DNA of 64,000 nt, from the NCBI GenBank assembly GCA_937924755.1, contig CALEVZ010000025.1:1-64000 (forward strand), in the 5' to 3' direction. The notes under the pieces were generated by a model. It had not been told where the DNA came from, searched no databases, and saw nothing but the letters and a program-made list of their open reading frames with translations. The DNA comes from an uncultured bacterium. GTDB lineage: Bacteria > Acidobacteriota > Thermoanaerobaculia > Thermoanaerobaculales > Thermoanaerobaculaceae. Of this stretch, positions 1 through 7,027 are shown one piece after another (positions within the stretch are counted from its first letter, which is position 1; every line of letters starts with the position of its first letter). Made by a program: the position numbers and the translations under genes.

Positions 1-35
1 ATAACCACCAATTCCCTCTCCCGGAGCTTGGCCAT
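1..35 (-). CDS. 5' fragment of an unidentified gene leaving the window
   Basis: An ATG at 35 on the minus strand opens a frame beginning MAKLREREL and leaves the window after about eleven codons. It is preceded by a good Shine-Dalgarno (GGAGG, about 7 nt from the ATG). It lies downstream of rluD in the same direction, with about 234 nt between them, so it may have its own promoter. Eleven residues are too few to suggest a function. The call rests only on the ribosome binding site and the open frame. Confidence 0.4.
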   Translation of the reverse strand, partial: MAKLRERELVV

Positions 36-91
36 CGATCTCCCTCCGCCTCTCAGGCGTCTTCTCGAGGAGTATCGACCAGCCCCCGCAG

Positions 92-105
92 TCCAGAAAT
101 CTGGA
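92..105. promoter_or_regulatory. 14-bp palindrome upstream of the left-edge gene
   Basis: TCCAGA-AA-TCTGGA is a perfect inverted repeat with 6-bp arms, about 57 nt upstream of the ATG at 35. The rest of 36-269 holds no convincing gene; the ORF-track entries there are antisense or low-complexity frames. The size and position suit a dimeric repressor operator, but no regulator can be assigned. Confidence 0.3.
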
Positions 106-269
106 TGTCCCCTACGTCACCTTGTAGCCTGGTTTCCTACACCAGCGATGCGGGGGCCGTGCTCCTGCGTGAGGCTGAGGCCGCCGTGGGCGCCGTGCGG
201 CGGCTGGCGGCGTGCTTTGTGGATCACCGCAGCCCCGCGGCGATCGACGGCAGCAGCACGCAGCGCGGG

Positions 270-1238
270 CTACGCGCCGGCCTGGCGGAGGGCGGCGAGG
301 AGGGCGGCGATGTCGGCGGGCAGAGGGGCTTCGAAGGTGATCGGCGCACCGCTTTTCGGGTGGGCGATGGTCAGCCGCCAGGCGTGCAGCGCCTGGCGCG
401 GGAAGGCGCGGCAGGCGGCGGCGGCCGCCGCCGAGGGGAGGCTGCGCCACTGCCGGCCGGCGTACAGCGGGTCGCCCACCACGGCGTGACCGATGTGCGC
501 CAGGTGGACGCGGATCTGGTGGGTGCGGCCGGTGACCGGGCGGCACTCCACCAGCGAGGTGCCCGGCAGTGCTTCGCGCAGCGTCCACAGGGTGCGGGCG
601 GGGCGCCCCCCCGGCACCACGGCCATGCGCTGGCGCTCAATGGGGTGGCGGGCGATGGGGCGGTCGACGACCCCCTCGCCAGCCCCCATGGTGCCGTACA
701 CCACCGCCAGGTAGCGCTTGTCGGTGGTGCGCCAGCGAAAGGCCAACGAAAGGGCGCGGTGCGCGGCGTCGGACTTGGCGGCGATCAGCACGCCGGAGGT
801 GTCCTTGTCGAGGCGGTGGACGATGCCCGGCCGCTCCACGCCCCCCACGCCGGAGAGGTCGCGACAGTGGGCGAGCAGGGCGTTGACCAGGGTGCCGTCG
901 GGGTTGCCGGCGGCGGGGTGGATGACCAGACCCGGCGGTTTGTTCACGGCGATGAGGTACTCGTCTTCGAAGAGGATGTCCAGGGGAATGGCCTGGGGGA
1001 GTAGCTGGGCGGGGGCAATGGGAGGCGGGGTCACCTCCACCACGTCGCCGGCGCGGAGGAGGGCGCCCGGTTTGCTGGGGGCGCCGTTGCGGATGGCGTG
1101 GCCGTCGCGGATCCAGCGGGCCACCTGGGAGCGCGACCAGGCCGGGTTGGCTTCGGCCAGGAAACGGTCCAGGCGCAGCCCCTCCTGCTCGGGGGGAACG
1201 CGCCAGCGGTGGGGAGTGTCTACTTCCTCCGACGCCAT
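270..1238 (-). CDS. rluD: RluA/RluD-family 23S rRNA pseudouridine synthase
   Basis: Converts specific uridines in 23S rRNA (helix 69 for RluD) to pseudouridine. The 322-residue protein starts MASEEVDTPH. It has an N-terminal S4-like RNA-binding segment (LDRFLAEANPAWSRSQVARW, GALLRAGDVV) and then the catalytic domain. The family signature HRLDKDTSGVL contains the catalytic Asp, and GRTHQIRVHL is the typical later motif. The ORF-track version (430 aa) begins inside lgt in another frame; the ATG at 1238 is chosen because the S4 domain starts just after it. It overlaps the lgt 3' end by 19 bases and is the last gene of the ileS-lspA-lgt-rluD run. RluD is the best guess; RluA or RluC specificity cannot be excluded. 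Confidence 0.9.
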   Translation of the reverse strand: MASEEVDTPHRWRVPPEQEGLRLDRFLAEANPAWSRSQVARWIRDGHAIRNGAPSKPGALLRAGDVVEVTPPPIAPAQLLPQAIPLDILFEDEYLIAVNKPPGLVIHPAAGNPDGTLVNALLAHCRDLSGVGGVERPGIVHRLDKDTSGVLIAAKSDAAHRALSLAFRWRTTDKRYLAVVYGTMGAGEGVVDRPIARHPIERQRMAVVPGGRPARTLWTLREALPGTSLVECRPVTGRTHQIRVHLAHIGHAVVGDPLYAGRQWRSLPSAAAAAACRAFPRQALHAWRLTIAHPKSGAPITFEAPLPADIAALLAALRQAGA

Positions 1239-1999
1239 GCCAGAGTCACCAGCGCCAGCCCTGCCGGGATCGCCACCGCGGCGATGGCCTGACTGGTGGA
1301 GAGGGCTTGCCAGAGGACGAACCCGCGGTCGGCGTCGCCGCGAAAGAACTCCAGGATGAACCGCGCCGCCCCGTAGGTGATGAGGTAGGTGCCCAACACG
1401 ATGCCCTCGGCACCCCGCGGCCGATGCGCGAACACCCAGGAAAGAACGAAAAAATTGAGCAGGTTGAAGGCCGCCTCGTACAGCTGCACCGGGTGCAGCG
1501 GCACCCCCAGGGGGGTGCCCGAGATCTCGGCGGCGTGCGGATCGGTGAAAACCACCGCCCACGGCCGCTCGCAGGCGTCACCGTAGCAACAACCGGCGGA
1601 AAAGCACCCCAGCCGGCCGAAAAAGTGCCCCAGCGCAACCGAAGGAGCCAACACGTCAGCGACCGGAAGAAAGGCCATCCGGTGGCGGCGCAAAACGATC
1701 ACCGCGGCCACGACGGCGCCGATCAGGCCGCCGTAAAACACTCCCCCGGCGCGCAGCAGCGACCAGAGACCCTGCAGGGAAGTGAGGTAGGAAGGATCGG
1801 TGATGACCAGCAGCACCTTGCCGCCGGCGAGGCCGCCGAGAACGACCCACAGCCCGGTGTCCACGACGTGGTTGCCGTCCAAGCCCGACCTGGCGGCGCG
1901 CCGGTGGGCGGTGAAGAGGCCGAGGCCGATGCCGATGAGCAGCATCACCCCGTAGGTGGGCAGCTGCAGCGGGCCCAGCTCAACGAGAATCGGATGCAT
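1220..1999 (-). CDS. lgt: prolipoprotein diacylglyceryl transferase
   Basis: Inner-membrane enzyme that moves diacylglycerol from phosphatidylglycerol to the lipobox cysteine of prolipoproteins, the first step of lipoprotein maturation. The 259-residue protein starts MHPILVELGPLQLPTYGVML, as Lgt proteins do, and has several membrane segments. It carries the signature region GHFFGRLGCFSAGCCYG (canonical HGRxGNF is slightly altered, with Cys in place of Asn) and HPVQLYEA. The C-terminal YGAARFILEFFRGD is also typical. The ATG lies inside the lspA stop region (20-base overlap), so the two maturation enzymes are probably translated from one message. The ORF-track N-terminal extension is the lspA sequence read in another frame. 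Confidence 0.95.
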   Translation of the reverse strand: MHPILVELGPLQLPTYGVMLLIGIGLGLFTAHRRAARSGLDGNHVVDTGLWVVLGGLAGGKVLLVITDPSYLTSLQGLWSLLRAGGVFYGGLIGAVVAAVIVLRRHRMAFLPVADVLAPSVALGHFFGRLGCFSAGCCYGDACERPWAVVFTDPHAAEISGTPLGVPLHPVQLYEAAFNLLNFFVLSWVFAHRPRGAEGIVLGTYLITYGAARFILEFFRGDADRGFVLWQALSTSQAIAAVAIPAGLALVTLAWRRRK

Positions 2000-2477
2000 G
2001 TTTCCCCCTGCGGGAGCGCAGCAGCTCCCCCACCACCACCATGCCGGCGCCGGTGGAGATGGCGGCGTCGGCGACGTTGAAGGCCGGCCAGGCCAGTTCG
2101 CCGCTAGCCGTGGTGATGAAGAAATAGAGGAAGTCGACGACCTCGCCGCGCAGCAGCCGGTCAGTGAGGTTGCCGGCCGCCCCTCCCAGCACCAGGGCCA
2201 GCCCGCCACCCACCCAGTGGTCATGGCTGCCCCGGACCAGGTGCACCAGGAGCACCACCACCACCCCCGCCACCAGGACCAGCAGGCCGATCTGCACCAG
2301 CGGTCCGCCGCCGTCGAGGAGGGAGAAGGCAATGCCGCGGTTGCGCACGTGGACGAGGCGGAACACGCCGGCCAGCGCTTCGCCGCGAAAGCCGAGCGGC
2401 AGGGTGCCGACGATCCACGCCTTGGTGAGCTGGTCGGCCGCCCACACGGCGGCGGCCAGCGGCAGTGCCGCCCGCAT
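1980..2477 (-). CDS. lspA: lipoprotein signal peptidase (signal peptidase II)
   Basis: Aspartyl membrane protease that removes the signal peptide of lipid-modified prolipoproteins after Lgt has acted. The 165-residue protein has four hydrophobic segments and all family signatures: DQLTKAW near the N-terminus, RNRGIAFSLL, GNLTDRLLRGEVVDFL with the first catalytic Asp, and FNVADAAISTG with the second. The ATG at 2477 lies 3 bases after the ileS stop codon, which supports it over the much longer ORF-track frame, an antisense-like read through ileS. The ileS-lspA arrangement is common in bacteria, and lgt follows with overlap here. Confidence 0.95.
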   Translation of the reverse strand: MRAALPLAAAVWAADQLTKAWIVGTLPLGFRGEALAGVFRLVHVRNRGIAFSLLDGGGPLVQIGLLVLVAGVVVVLLVHLVRGSHDHWVGGGLALVLGGAAGNLTDRLLRGEVVDFLYFFITTASGELAWPAFNVADAAISTGAGMVVVGELLRSRRGKHASDSR

Positions 2478-2479
2478 CC

Positions 2480-5362
2480 TCACGCCGACTCCAGCGCCAG
2501 CACTACCTCGAGGCAGCGGGGGCACAGCTCGGGGTGGCTCGAGTGGCCGGAGGCAGCGGCGACGATCTGCCAGCAGCGCGGGCAGGCGGTGCCGGCGGCG
2601 CACCGCACCCCCAGGCGCAGGCCGGGGTAAGCCGCCGAGTCGATGGTCGCCTCGCCTTTGGTCACCTGCGAGACGATGAACAGCTCCTCCAGCCGCGCCC
2701 CGGTGTGCGCCGTGTCGGCCTCCAGGGCGGCACGGTCGCCGTCCAGAACCACCGCGGCCTCCAGGGACTTGCCGATCCCCCCCTGGCGGCGCAGCTCCTC
2801 GAGGGCGTGGTTGACCTCGTCCCGCAGCGTCAGCAACCGGTCGAAGGCCTCGTCGGCGGCGGCATCGTCGGGGACGTCGGCGAGCAGCTCGAACTCCTCC
2901 AGGTGCACCGAGTCGCCTGTCCCGGGCAGGTGCTCCCACGCCTCCTCGGCGGTGAAGGGCAACACCGGGGCAATCAGGGTGATGAGGCTGCGGGCGATGC
3001 GATAGAGGGCGGTCTGGGAGGAGCGCCGGCGGGGGGAGGCGGTGGCATCGCAGTACAGCCGGTCCTTGAGGATGTCCAGGTACACCGCCGAGAGGTCCAC
3101 CGCGCAGAAGGTGTTGAGGGCGTGGTAGACGGTGTGGAACTCGAAATCCTGGTAAGCCTTGAGCACCTTCTGGGCGAGCTTTCGGGCCCGCCGCAGGGCA
3201 AACGCGTCCAGACCGTCGAGCCGAGCGAAAGGCACGGCATCGCGCCCCGGGTCGAAGCTGCCCTCGGGCACGGCGTCGGCCAGGGCGGCCAGGAGAAACC
3301 GCACGGTGTTGCGGATCTTGCGGTAGGTCTCGGCGATGCGGGTCATGCTCTCGTCCGAGAAGGGCATGTCCTCGCGGAAGTCCACCGAGGCCGTCCACAG
3401 CCGTAGGACATCGGCGCCGTAGCGCTTGGTCACCTCCATGGGGGAGACGGCGTTGCCCAGCGACTTGGACATCTTGCGTCCGGAGGCGTCCAGCACGTGG
3501 CCGTGGGTGAGGACGGTGCGGTAGGGGGCGCCGCCGTGGGTGATGACCCCCACCAGCAGCGAGGCCTGGAACCACCCCCGGTATTGGTCGTGCCCCTCCA
3601 GGTAGAGGTCGGCGGGCCAGGCGAGCCCGGGGAAGCGGTCGTTGTCGCACACCGCCAGGTGCGAGGCGCCGGAGTCGAACCACACGTCCAGGATGTCGGC
3701 CTCCTTCTCCCACTCCTGGCCGCCGCAGCGGGGGCAGACGAGACCGGCGGGGGCGAAGTCGGTGACCGGCCGGGCGTACCAGGCGTCGGCCCCGTCGCGG
3801 GCGAAGTGCTCCTCGACGCGCGCGAAGAACCGCCGCGCCGCTTCGGGATCCCGGCCGTCCGGCCACACCGCCCGGCAGGCGGGGTTGGCGCACACCAGCA
3901 CGGTGATGGGGGAGCCCCAGCGGCGCTGCCGCGACACGCACCACTCGAAGCGCCCTTCCACCATGCCAGCGATGCGGGGCTGACCCCAGGGGGGGATCCA
4001 GGTCACCTCAGCGATCTGCTCCAGGGCCTTGGCCCGCAGGTCCACCTGCGCGGTGGGGGTGGCATCGGGGGTCAAGGCGATGAAGTACTGTTCGGTGGCC
4101 CGGAAGATCACCGGCTGGCGGCAGCGCCAGCAGTGGGGGTAGTCGTGGGCTCCTTTGCCTTCCGCCAAAAGCGCTTCGGCCTCGGCCAGAGCCGTGTTGA
4201 CACGTGGGTTGGCATCGAAGACCAGGGTTCCGGCGAGCTCGGCCACCTCGTCGGTGTAGCGTCCGCCGTCGTCGAGCGGCGAGACGATGGGTAAACCCTC
4301 TAGTTTGCCGGTGCGGAAGTCCTCCTCCCCGTGGCCGGGGGCGGTGTGCACCAACCCGGTGCCGGTGTCCAGGGTGACGTAGGCGGCGGGGACGATGCGG
4401 TGGACATCCGCACCCTCCGGCACCGCGGCCCGCAGGCCGGGGTTCAAGGGGTGGTGGTAGCGCTGCCCCACCAGGGCCTGCCCGGCGACTTCCCCGAGGG
4501 ACCGGGCGCTGCGTCCGATGTGGGTAAGAAAATCCCTCGCCAGCTTGCCGGCCACCACCCAGGCGCCACCCTCCCCTTCGAGCAACTGATAGGAAGCCTC
4601 CGGATGCACGGCGATGGCCAGGTTGGAGGGGATCGTCCACGGGGTAGTGGTCCAGATGACGAAGGCCACCGGCCCGTCGCCCCCGGCGCCGAAGAGGCGG
4701 CGCACGGCGGCAGAATCAGCGGCGGGGAAGGCCACCCAGATCTCCGGGTCCACCCGTTCGTGGTACTCCAGCTCCGCCTCGGCCAGGGCCGTGCGGCAGT
4801 GCCAGCACCAGCGGATGGCCTTGCGCTCCCGGTACAAGAGCCCCGCCTCCACCACCCGCCCGAGGGCGGCGGCGATGTCCGCCTCGTAGCGGGGGGACAT
4901 GGTCAGGTAGGGGGCCTCCCAGGTGCCGAAGCCGCCCAGGCGGCGAAATTCTTCCCGCTGGATGCCCACGAAGCGCTCGGCGTAAGCCCGGCAGGCGGCG
5001 CGGATCTCCAGCGCTGACATGGAACTCTTCTTCGCCCCCAGCTCGCGGTCCACTTTCTGCTCGATGGGCAGCCCGTGGCAGTCCCAGCCGGGCACGTAAG
5101 GGGCGTCGTACCCCATCATGGAGCGGGAGCGCACCACGAAGTCCTTCAGAATCTTGTTGAGGGCGGTGCCCATGTGGATGTGGTCGTTGGCGTAGGGGGG
5201 GCCGTCGTGGAGCACGTAGCGCGGGCGGCCGGCACGGGCGGCGCGGAGGCGGTCATAAATCCCCTGCGCCTGCCAGCGTTCCAGGCGCTCCACTTCGCGG
5301 CGGGCGGCATCGGCCCGCATGGGAAAGGCGGTTCGGGGAAGGTTAAGCGTATCCTTGTACAT
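2480..5362 (-). CDS. ileS: isoleucyl-tRNA synthetase
   Basis: Charges tRNA-Ile with isoleucine, with editing of valine. The 960-residue class I synthetase starts [19 protein letters not shown], a typical bacterial IleS N-terminus. It shows the HIGH-type motif [12 protein letters not shown], the IleS motif [18 protein letters not shown], and a C-terminal zinc finger with two CxxC pairs (CPRCWQ and CPRCLE). The ATG at 5362 is chosen because GAGAGGGG sits 9-10 nt upstream; the track's 5404 start adds fourteen unlikely residues. No T-box leader can fit in the 60-nt gap to the next gene. It is the first gene of the ileS-lspA-lgt-rluD cluster. Confidence 0.97.
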   Translation of the reverse strand: MYKDTLNLPRTAFPMRADAARREVERLERWQAQGIYDRLRAARAGRPRYVLHDGPPYANDHIHMGTALNKILKDFVVRSRSMMGYDAPYVPGWDCHGLPIEQKVDRELGAKKSSMSALEIRAACRAYAERFVGIQREEFRRLGGFGTWEAPYLTMSPRYEADIAAALGRVVEAGLLYRERKAIRWCWHCRTALAEAELEYHERVDPEIWVAFPAADSAAVRRLFGAGGDGPVAFVIWTTTPWTIPSNLAIAVHPEASYQLLEGEGGAWVVAGKLARDFLTHIGRSARSLGEVAGQALVGQRYHHPLNPGLRAAVPEGADVHRIVPAAYVTLDTGTGLVHTAPGHGEEDFRTGKLEGLPIVSPLDDGGRYTDEVAELAGTLVFDANPRVNTALAEAEALLAEGKGAHDYPHCWRCRQPVIFRATEQYFIALTPDATPTAQVDLRAKALEQIAEVTWIPPWGQPRIAGMVEGRFEWCVSRQRRWGSPITVLVCANPACRAVWPDGRDPEAARRFFARVEEHFARDGADAWYARPVTDFAPAGLVCPRCGGQEWEKEADILDVWFDSGASHLAVCDNDRFPGLAWPADLYLEGHDQYRGWFQASLLVGVITHGGAPYRTVLTHGHVLDASGRKMSKSLGNAVSPMEVTKRYGADVLRLWTASVDFREDMPFSDESMTRIAETYRKIRNTVRFLLAALADAVPEGSFDPGRDAVPFARLDGLDAFALRRARKLAQKVLKAYQDFEFHTVYHALNTFCAVDLSAVYLDILKDRLYCDATASPRRRSSQTALYRIARSLITLIAPVLPFTAEEAWEHLPGTGDSVHLEEFELLADVPDDAAADEAFDRLLTLRDEVNHALEELRRQGGIGKSLEAAVVLDGDRAALEADTAHTGARLEELFIVSQVTKGEATIDSAAYPGLRLGVRCAAGTACPRCWQIVAAASGHSSHPELCPRCLEVVLALESA

Positions 5363-5384
5363 AGGGTAAAACCCCTCTCTCACC

Positions 5385-5400
5385 GCCCCGCCGGCGGGGC
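5385..5400. repeat. perfect 16-bp GC palindrome between response regulator and ileS
   Basis: GCCCCGCCGGCGGGGC is fully self-complementary and sits in the 60-nt gap after the response-regulator stop and 22 nt before the ileS ATG. On the minus strand it could form a strong hairpin. No T-tract follows, so a classic intrinsic terminator is not supported. It could be a factor-assisted terminator, an RNA-stability hairpin or a binding site. Confidence 0.4.
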
Positions 5401-5422
5401 ACACCAGACGATCCCGACAAGG

Positions 5423-5812
5423 CTAGGCACCCTCGGCCGTGGCGTCAAGCTGACGTTGGACCTCCTCCAAGACGGCCTGGAGGGAAAAGGGCTTGGTGAT
5501 GTAGGCCCGCCCCCCCAGCTCGCGCCCTCGCCGCAGGTCCTGGGGCAGTGAGTGGGCGGTCAGGAAAATGATGGGGATGCGGCAGGTGCGCGGGTCGTCG
5601 GCGAGGTGTCGGGCGAAGTCGAAGCCGCTGGTGGGGGTGGCCAGCGACACGTCGAGCACGATGCAGTGCACCGGCGTGGAGGAGAGGATCGCCAGCGCCT
5701 CCTCGCTGGAGGTGGCCTCCAGCGCCACGTAGCCCGCCCGCCGCAGCTTGAAGGCTAGAATCTGCAGGATGTACGGCTCGTCATCGACGATAAGGACGCG
5801 CCGGGTGGCCAC
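5423..5812 (-). CDS. single-domain response regulator (CheY-like receiver)
   Basis: A 129-residue stand-alone receiver domain with no output domain. It has the acidic pocket D10-D11, phosphoacceptor D54 in CIVLDVS, conserved T85 in FLTAH, and K107 in YITKPF, so it should be phosphorylatable. No histidine kinase lies nearby; the partner is elsewhere. The start is GTG (GTG GCC ACC). TATACT lies 6 nt upstream of this GTG and there is no Shine-Dalgarno, which suggests a leaderless message. It precedes ileS in the same direction but is separated by a GC hairpin. Receiver-only proteins usually act by protein-protein contact; the target is unknown. Confidence 0.9.
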   Translation of the reverse strand: MATRRVLIVDDEPYILQILAFKLRRAGYVALEATSSEEALAILSSTPVHCIVLDVSLATPTSGFDFARHLADDPRTCRIPIIFLTAHSLPQDLRRGRELGGRAYITKPFSLQAVLEEVQRQLDATAEGA

Positions 5813-5818
5813 CGTGGG

Positions 5819-5824
5819 AGTATA
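5819..5824 (-). promoter_or_regulatory. -10 element for leaderless response regulator
   Basis: TATACT (minus strand) ends 6 nt before the GTG start at 5812, so transcription should begin at or next to the start codon. No clear -35 is seen at 16-18 nt. Confidence 0.45.
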
Positions 5825-5839
5825 CCCAAAGGGAGGCTG

Positions 5840-6205
5840 TCACCCCTCCAGGATCACCACCGCCACGGCGACGCCGGCGGCGTGGGAAATCGACAGGTGG
5901 GCGCGCTCCACCTTGAGCCCCGAGGCGCGAACGGCGGCGGCGCCGTGCAGGGTCAGCCTCGGAGTACCGGCGGCGTCGCGGGTGACCTCCACGCTGCGCC
6001 ACCCCACCCCCTCCCCCCAGCCGGTGCCCAGCGCCTTGAACGCCGCCTCCTTGGCGGCCAGGATGCCGGCCAGGTGCTCGCAATCGGCGGACCGGCGCGC
6101 CTCGCCGGCGCGCAGGCAGCGTCGCAGGAAGCGCTCCCCGTGGCGCTCCAGCAGTCCCTCCACCCGCGCCACCGCCACCACGTCCACCCCGATTCCGACG
6201 ATCAC
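5840..6205 (-). CDS. acpS: holo-[acyl-carrier-protein] synthase
   Basis: Transfers 4'-phosphopantetheine from CoA to the conserved Ser of acyl carrier protein, activating fatty acid synthesis. The 121-residue protein starts VIVGIGVDVVAVARVEGLLER, the AcpS signature with the Mg-binding Asp. It carries LAGILAAKEAAFKALGTG (the conserved WxxKEAxxKALGTG region) and ends with LSISHAAGVAVAVVILEG. The GTG at 6205 is preceded by GGAGG about 6 nt upstream and overlaps the upstream small gene's stop (GTGA), indicating translational coupling. The track's longer frame runs through the upstream gene out of frame. Confidence 0.95.
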   Translation of the reverse strand: MIVGIGVDVVAVARVEGLLERHGERFLRRCLRAGEARRSADCEHLAGILAAKEAAFKALGTGWGEGVGWRSVEVTRDAAGTPRLTLHGAAAVRASGLKVERAHLSISHAAGVAVAVVILEG

Positions 6206-6450
6206 CGCTTCCTCCCCGCCTCCGCCAGCCACCCCGCCGCCACCGCGAAGTGCAGCACCCCGAACCCCGACAGGGCGCCCCGCACCGCCCCCCGCGACAG
6301 CCAGCGCATCAGCGGCCATGGCGCCGCGGGCACCACCACCTCGGTCCACACCGAGCTCCACGGCACCAGGATGAAGAACCACCCCGCCGCGCACAGGTAG
6401 AACACCATGGCGAAACCGACCACGGTGCGGGCGGCGGGGAGGAAACGCAC
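6202..6450 (-). CDS. small two-helix membrane protein, unknown function
   Basis: An 82-residue protein starting MRFLPAARTVVGFAMVFYLC. Hydrophobic stretches at about residues 8-30 and 58-76 suggest two membrane helices, with a basic C-terminus (EAGRKR). The stop overlaps the acpS GTG start by GTGA, so it is very likely translated with acpS. I recognise no family. Tight coupling to acpS is the main evidence that it is real. Confidence 0.6.
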   Translation of the reverse strand: MRFLPAARTVVGFAMVFYLCAAGWFFILVPWSSVWTEVVVPAAPWPLMRWLSRGAVRGALSGFGVLHFAVAAGWLAEAGRKR

Positions 6451-6483
6451 GGGGGAATTGTACGCGCTCTCGCACCGGGTCTC

Positions 6484-6512
6484 TTGTCACCGCAGTGTTT
6501 CGGCCCTAGAAT
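6484..6512 (+). promoter_or_regulatory. sigma70-type promoter for the 6561 gene
   Basis: TTGTCA (6484-6489), a 17-nt spacer and TAGAAT (6507-6512) form a near-consensus housekeeping promoter. Transcription should start near 6519, giving a leader of about 40 nt that ends with an AGGGAGG ribosome binding site before ATG 6561. Confidence 0.65.
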
Positions 6513-6560
6513 TCTTGCTGGACCAGCATGGCGACAGCAAGAAAAAAGGGAGGCTAGACC

Positions 6561-6989
6561 ATGTCGGCAACACCAAACATCACTGTTCCGGTCACTTTCA
6601 ATCACCAGGCGGGGTGCCCCGAATGCCCACCCGAGAAGGAATGGGTTCATTGTTTCTGGAACCGTCCGGGCGAAGATACGATTCGCTGGACCTTCCATGG
6701 TTTTCCGAAAGAAATCTGCGATGTGGATCTGTTCTTCCTGCCCTTCATCCCTGGTAAGTATCGACAGGGTGTGAAAGGTTTCCTCCGCAACCATCCCTTC
6801 GCCGGAGTCTCCAGGGAAGAGTCCACCAGTGGTTCTCACCTGCCCGACCTGGTGACCTACAACATCCGACGGGCGAGAGGGTATTTTTGCTACGCCCTGG
6901 TGTTTTACGATTCGTCGAGGAACCAGGTGGCGGTGCTGGACCCGGGTGGAACCGTTGATCCCGATCCGCCAGAAAGCGGCCACCCGTAG
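6561..6989 (+). CDS. orphan hypothetical protein, lower GC than neighbours
   Basis: A 142-residue protein with a strong ribosome binding site (GGGAGG, 8 nt before ATG) and a near-consensus promoter just upstream. I do not recognise a family. It has no signal peptide or membrane segment and is rich in aromatic residues and Pro. It has a Cys pair near the N-terminus (CPECPP) and ends VLDPGGTVDPDPPESGHP, a Gly/Pro/Asp-rich tail. The region is visibly less GC-rich than its surroundings, with more A/T-ending codons, which may mean lateral transfer or a lineage-specific gene. It is flanked by minus-strand genes on both sides and is transcribed alone. Confidence 0.7.
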   Translation: MSATPNITVPVTFNHQAGCPECPPEKEWVHCFWNRPGEDTIRWTFHGFPKEICDVDLFFLPFIPGKYRQGVKGFLRNHPFAGVSREESTSGSHLPDLVTYNIRRARGYFCYALVFYDSSRNQVAVLDPGGTVDPDPPESGHP

Positions 6990-6995
6990 CTCTCT

Positions 6996-7008
6996 GCCGC
7001 GACGCGGC
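6996..7008. terminator. short hairpin between convergent genes
   Basis: GCCGC-GAC-GCGGC lies between the stop of the 6561 gene (6989) and the stop of the convergent kinase gene (7028). It could end transcription from either side, but it is short and has no T-tract. Confidence 0.25.
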
Positions 7009-7027
7009 GAAGCCAAAGCCATGGCGA

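Noticed and set aside
105-1004. 299-aa plus-strand ORF near the left edge
   Set aside because: It is antisense to rluD and shows no recognisable domain.
5363-5422. T-box riboswitch before ileS
   Set aside because: The gap is only 60 nt and lacks the T-box sequence; it holds just a 16-bp palindrome.
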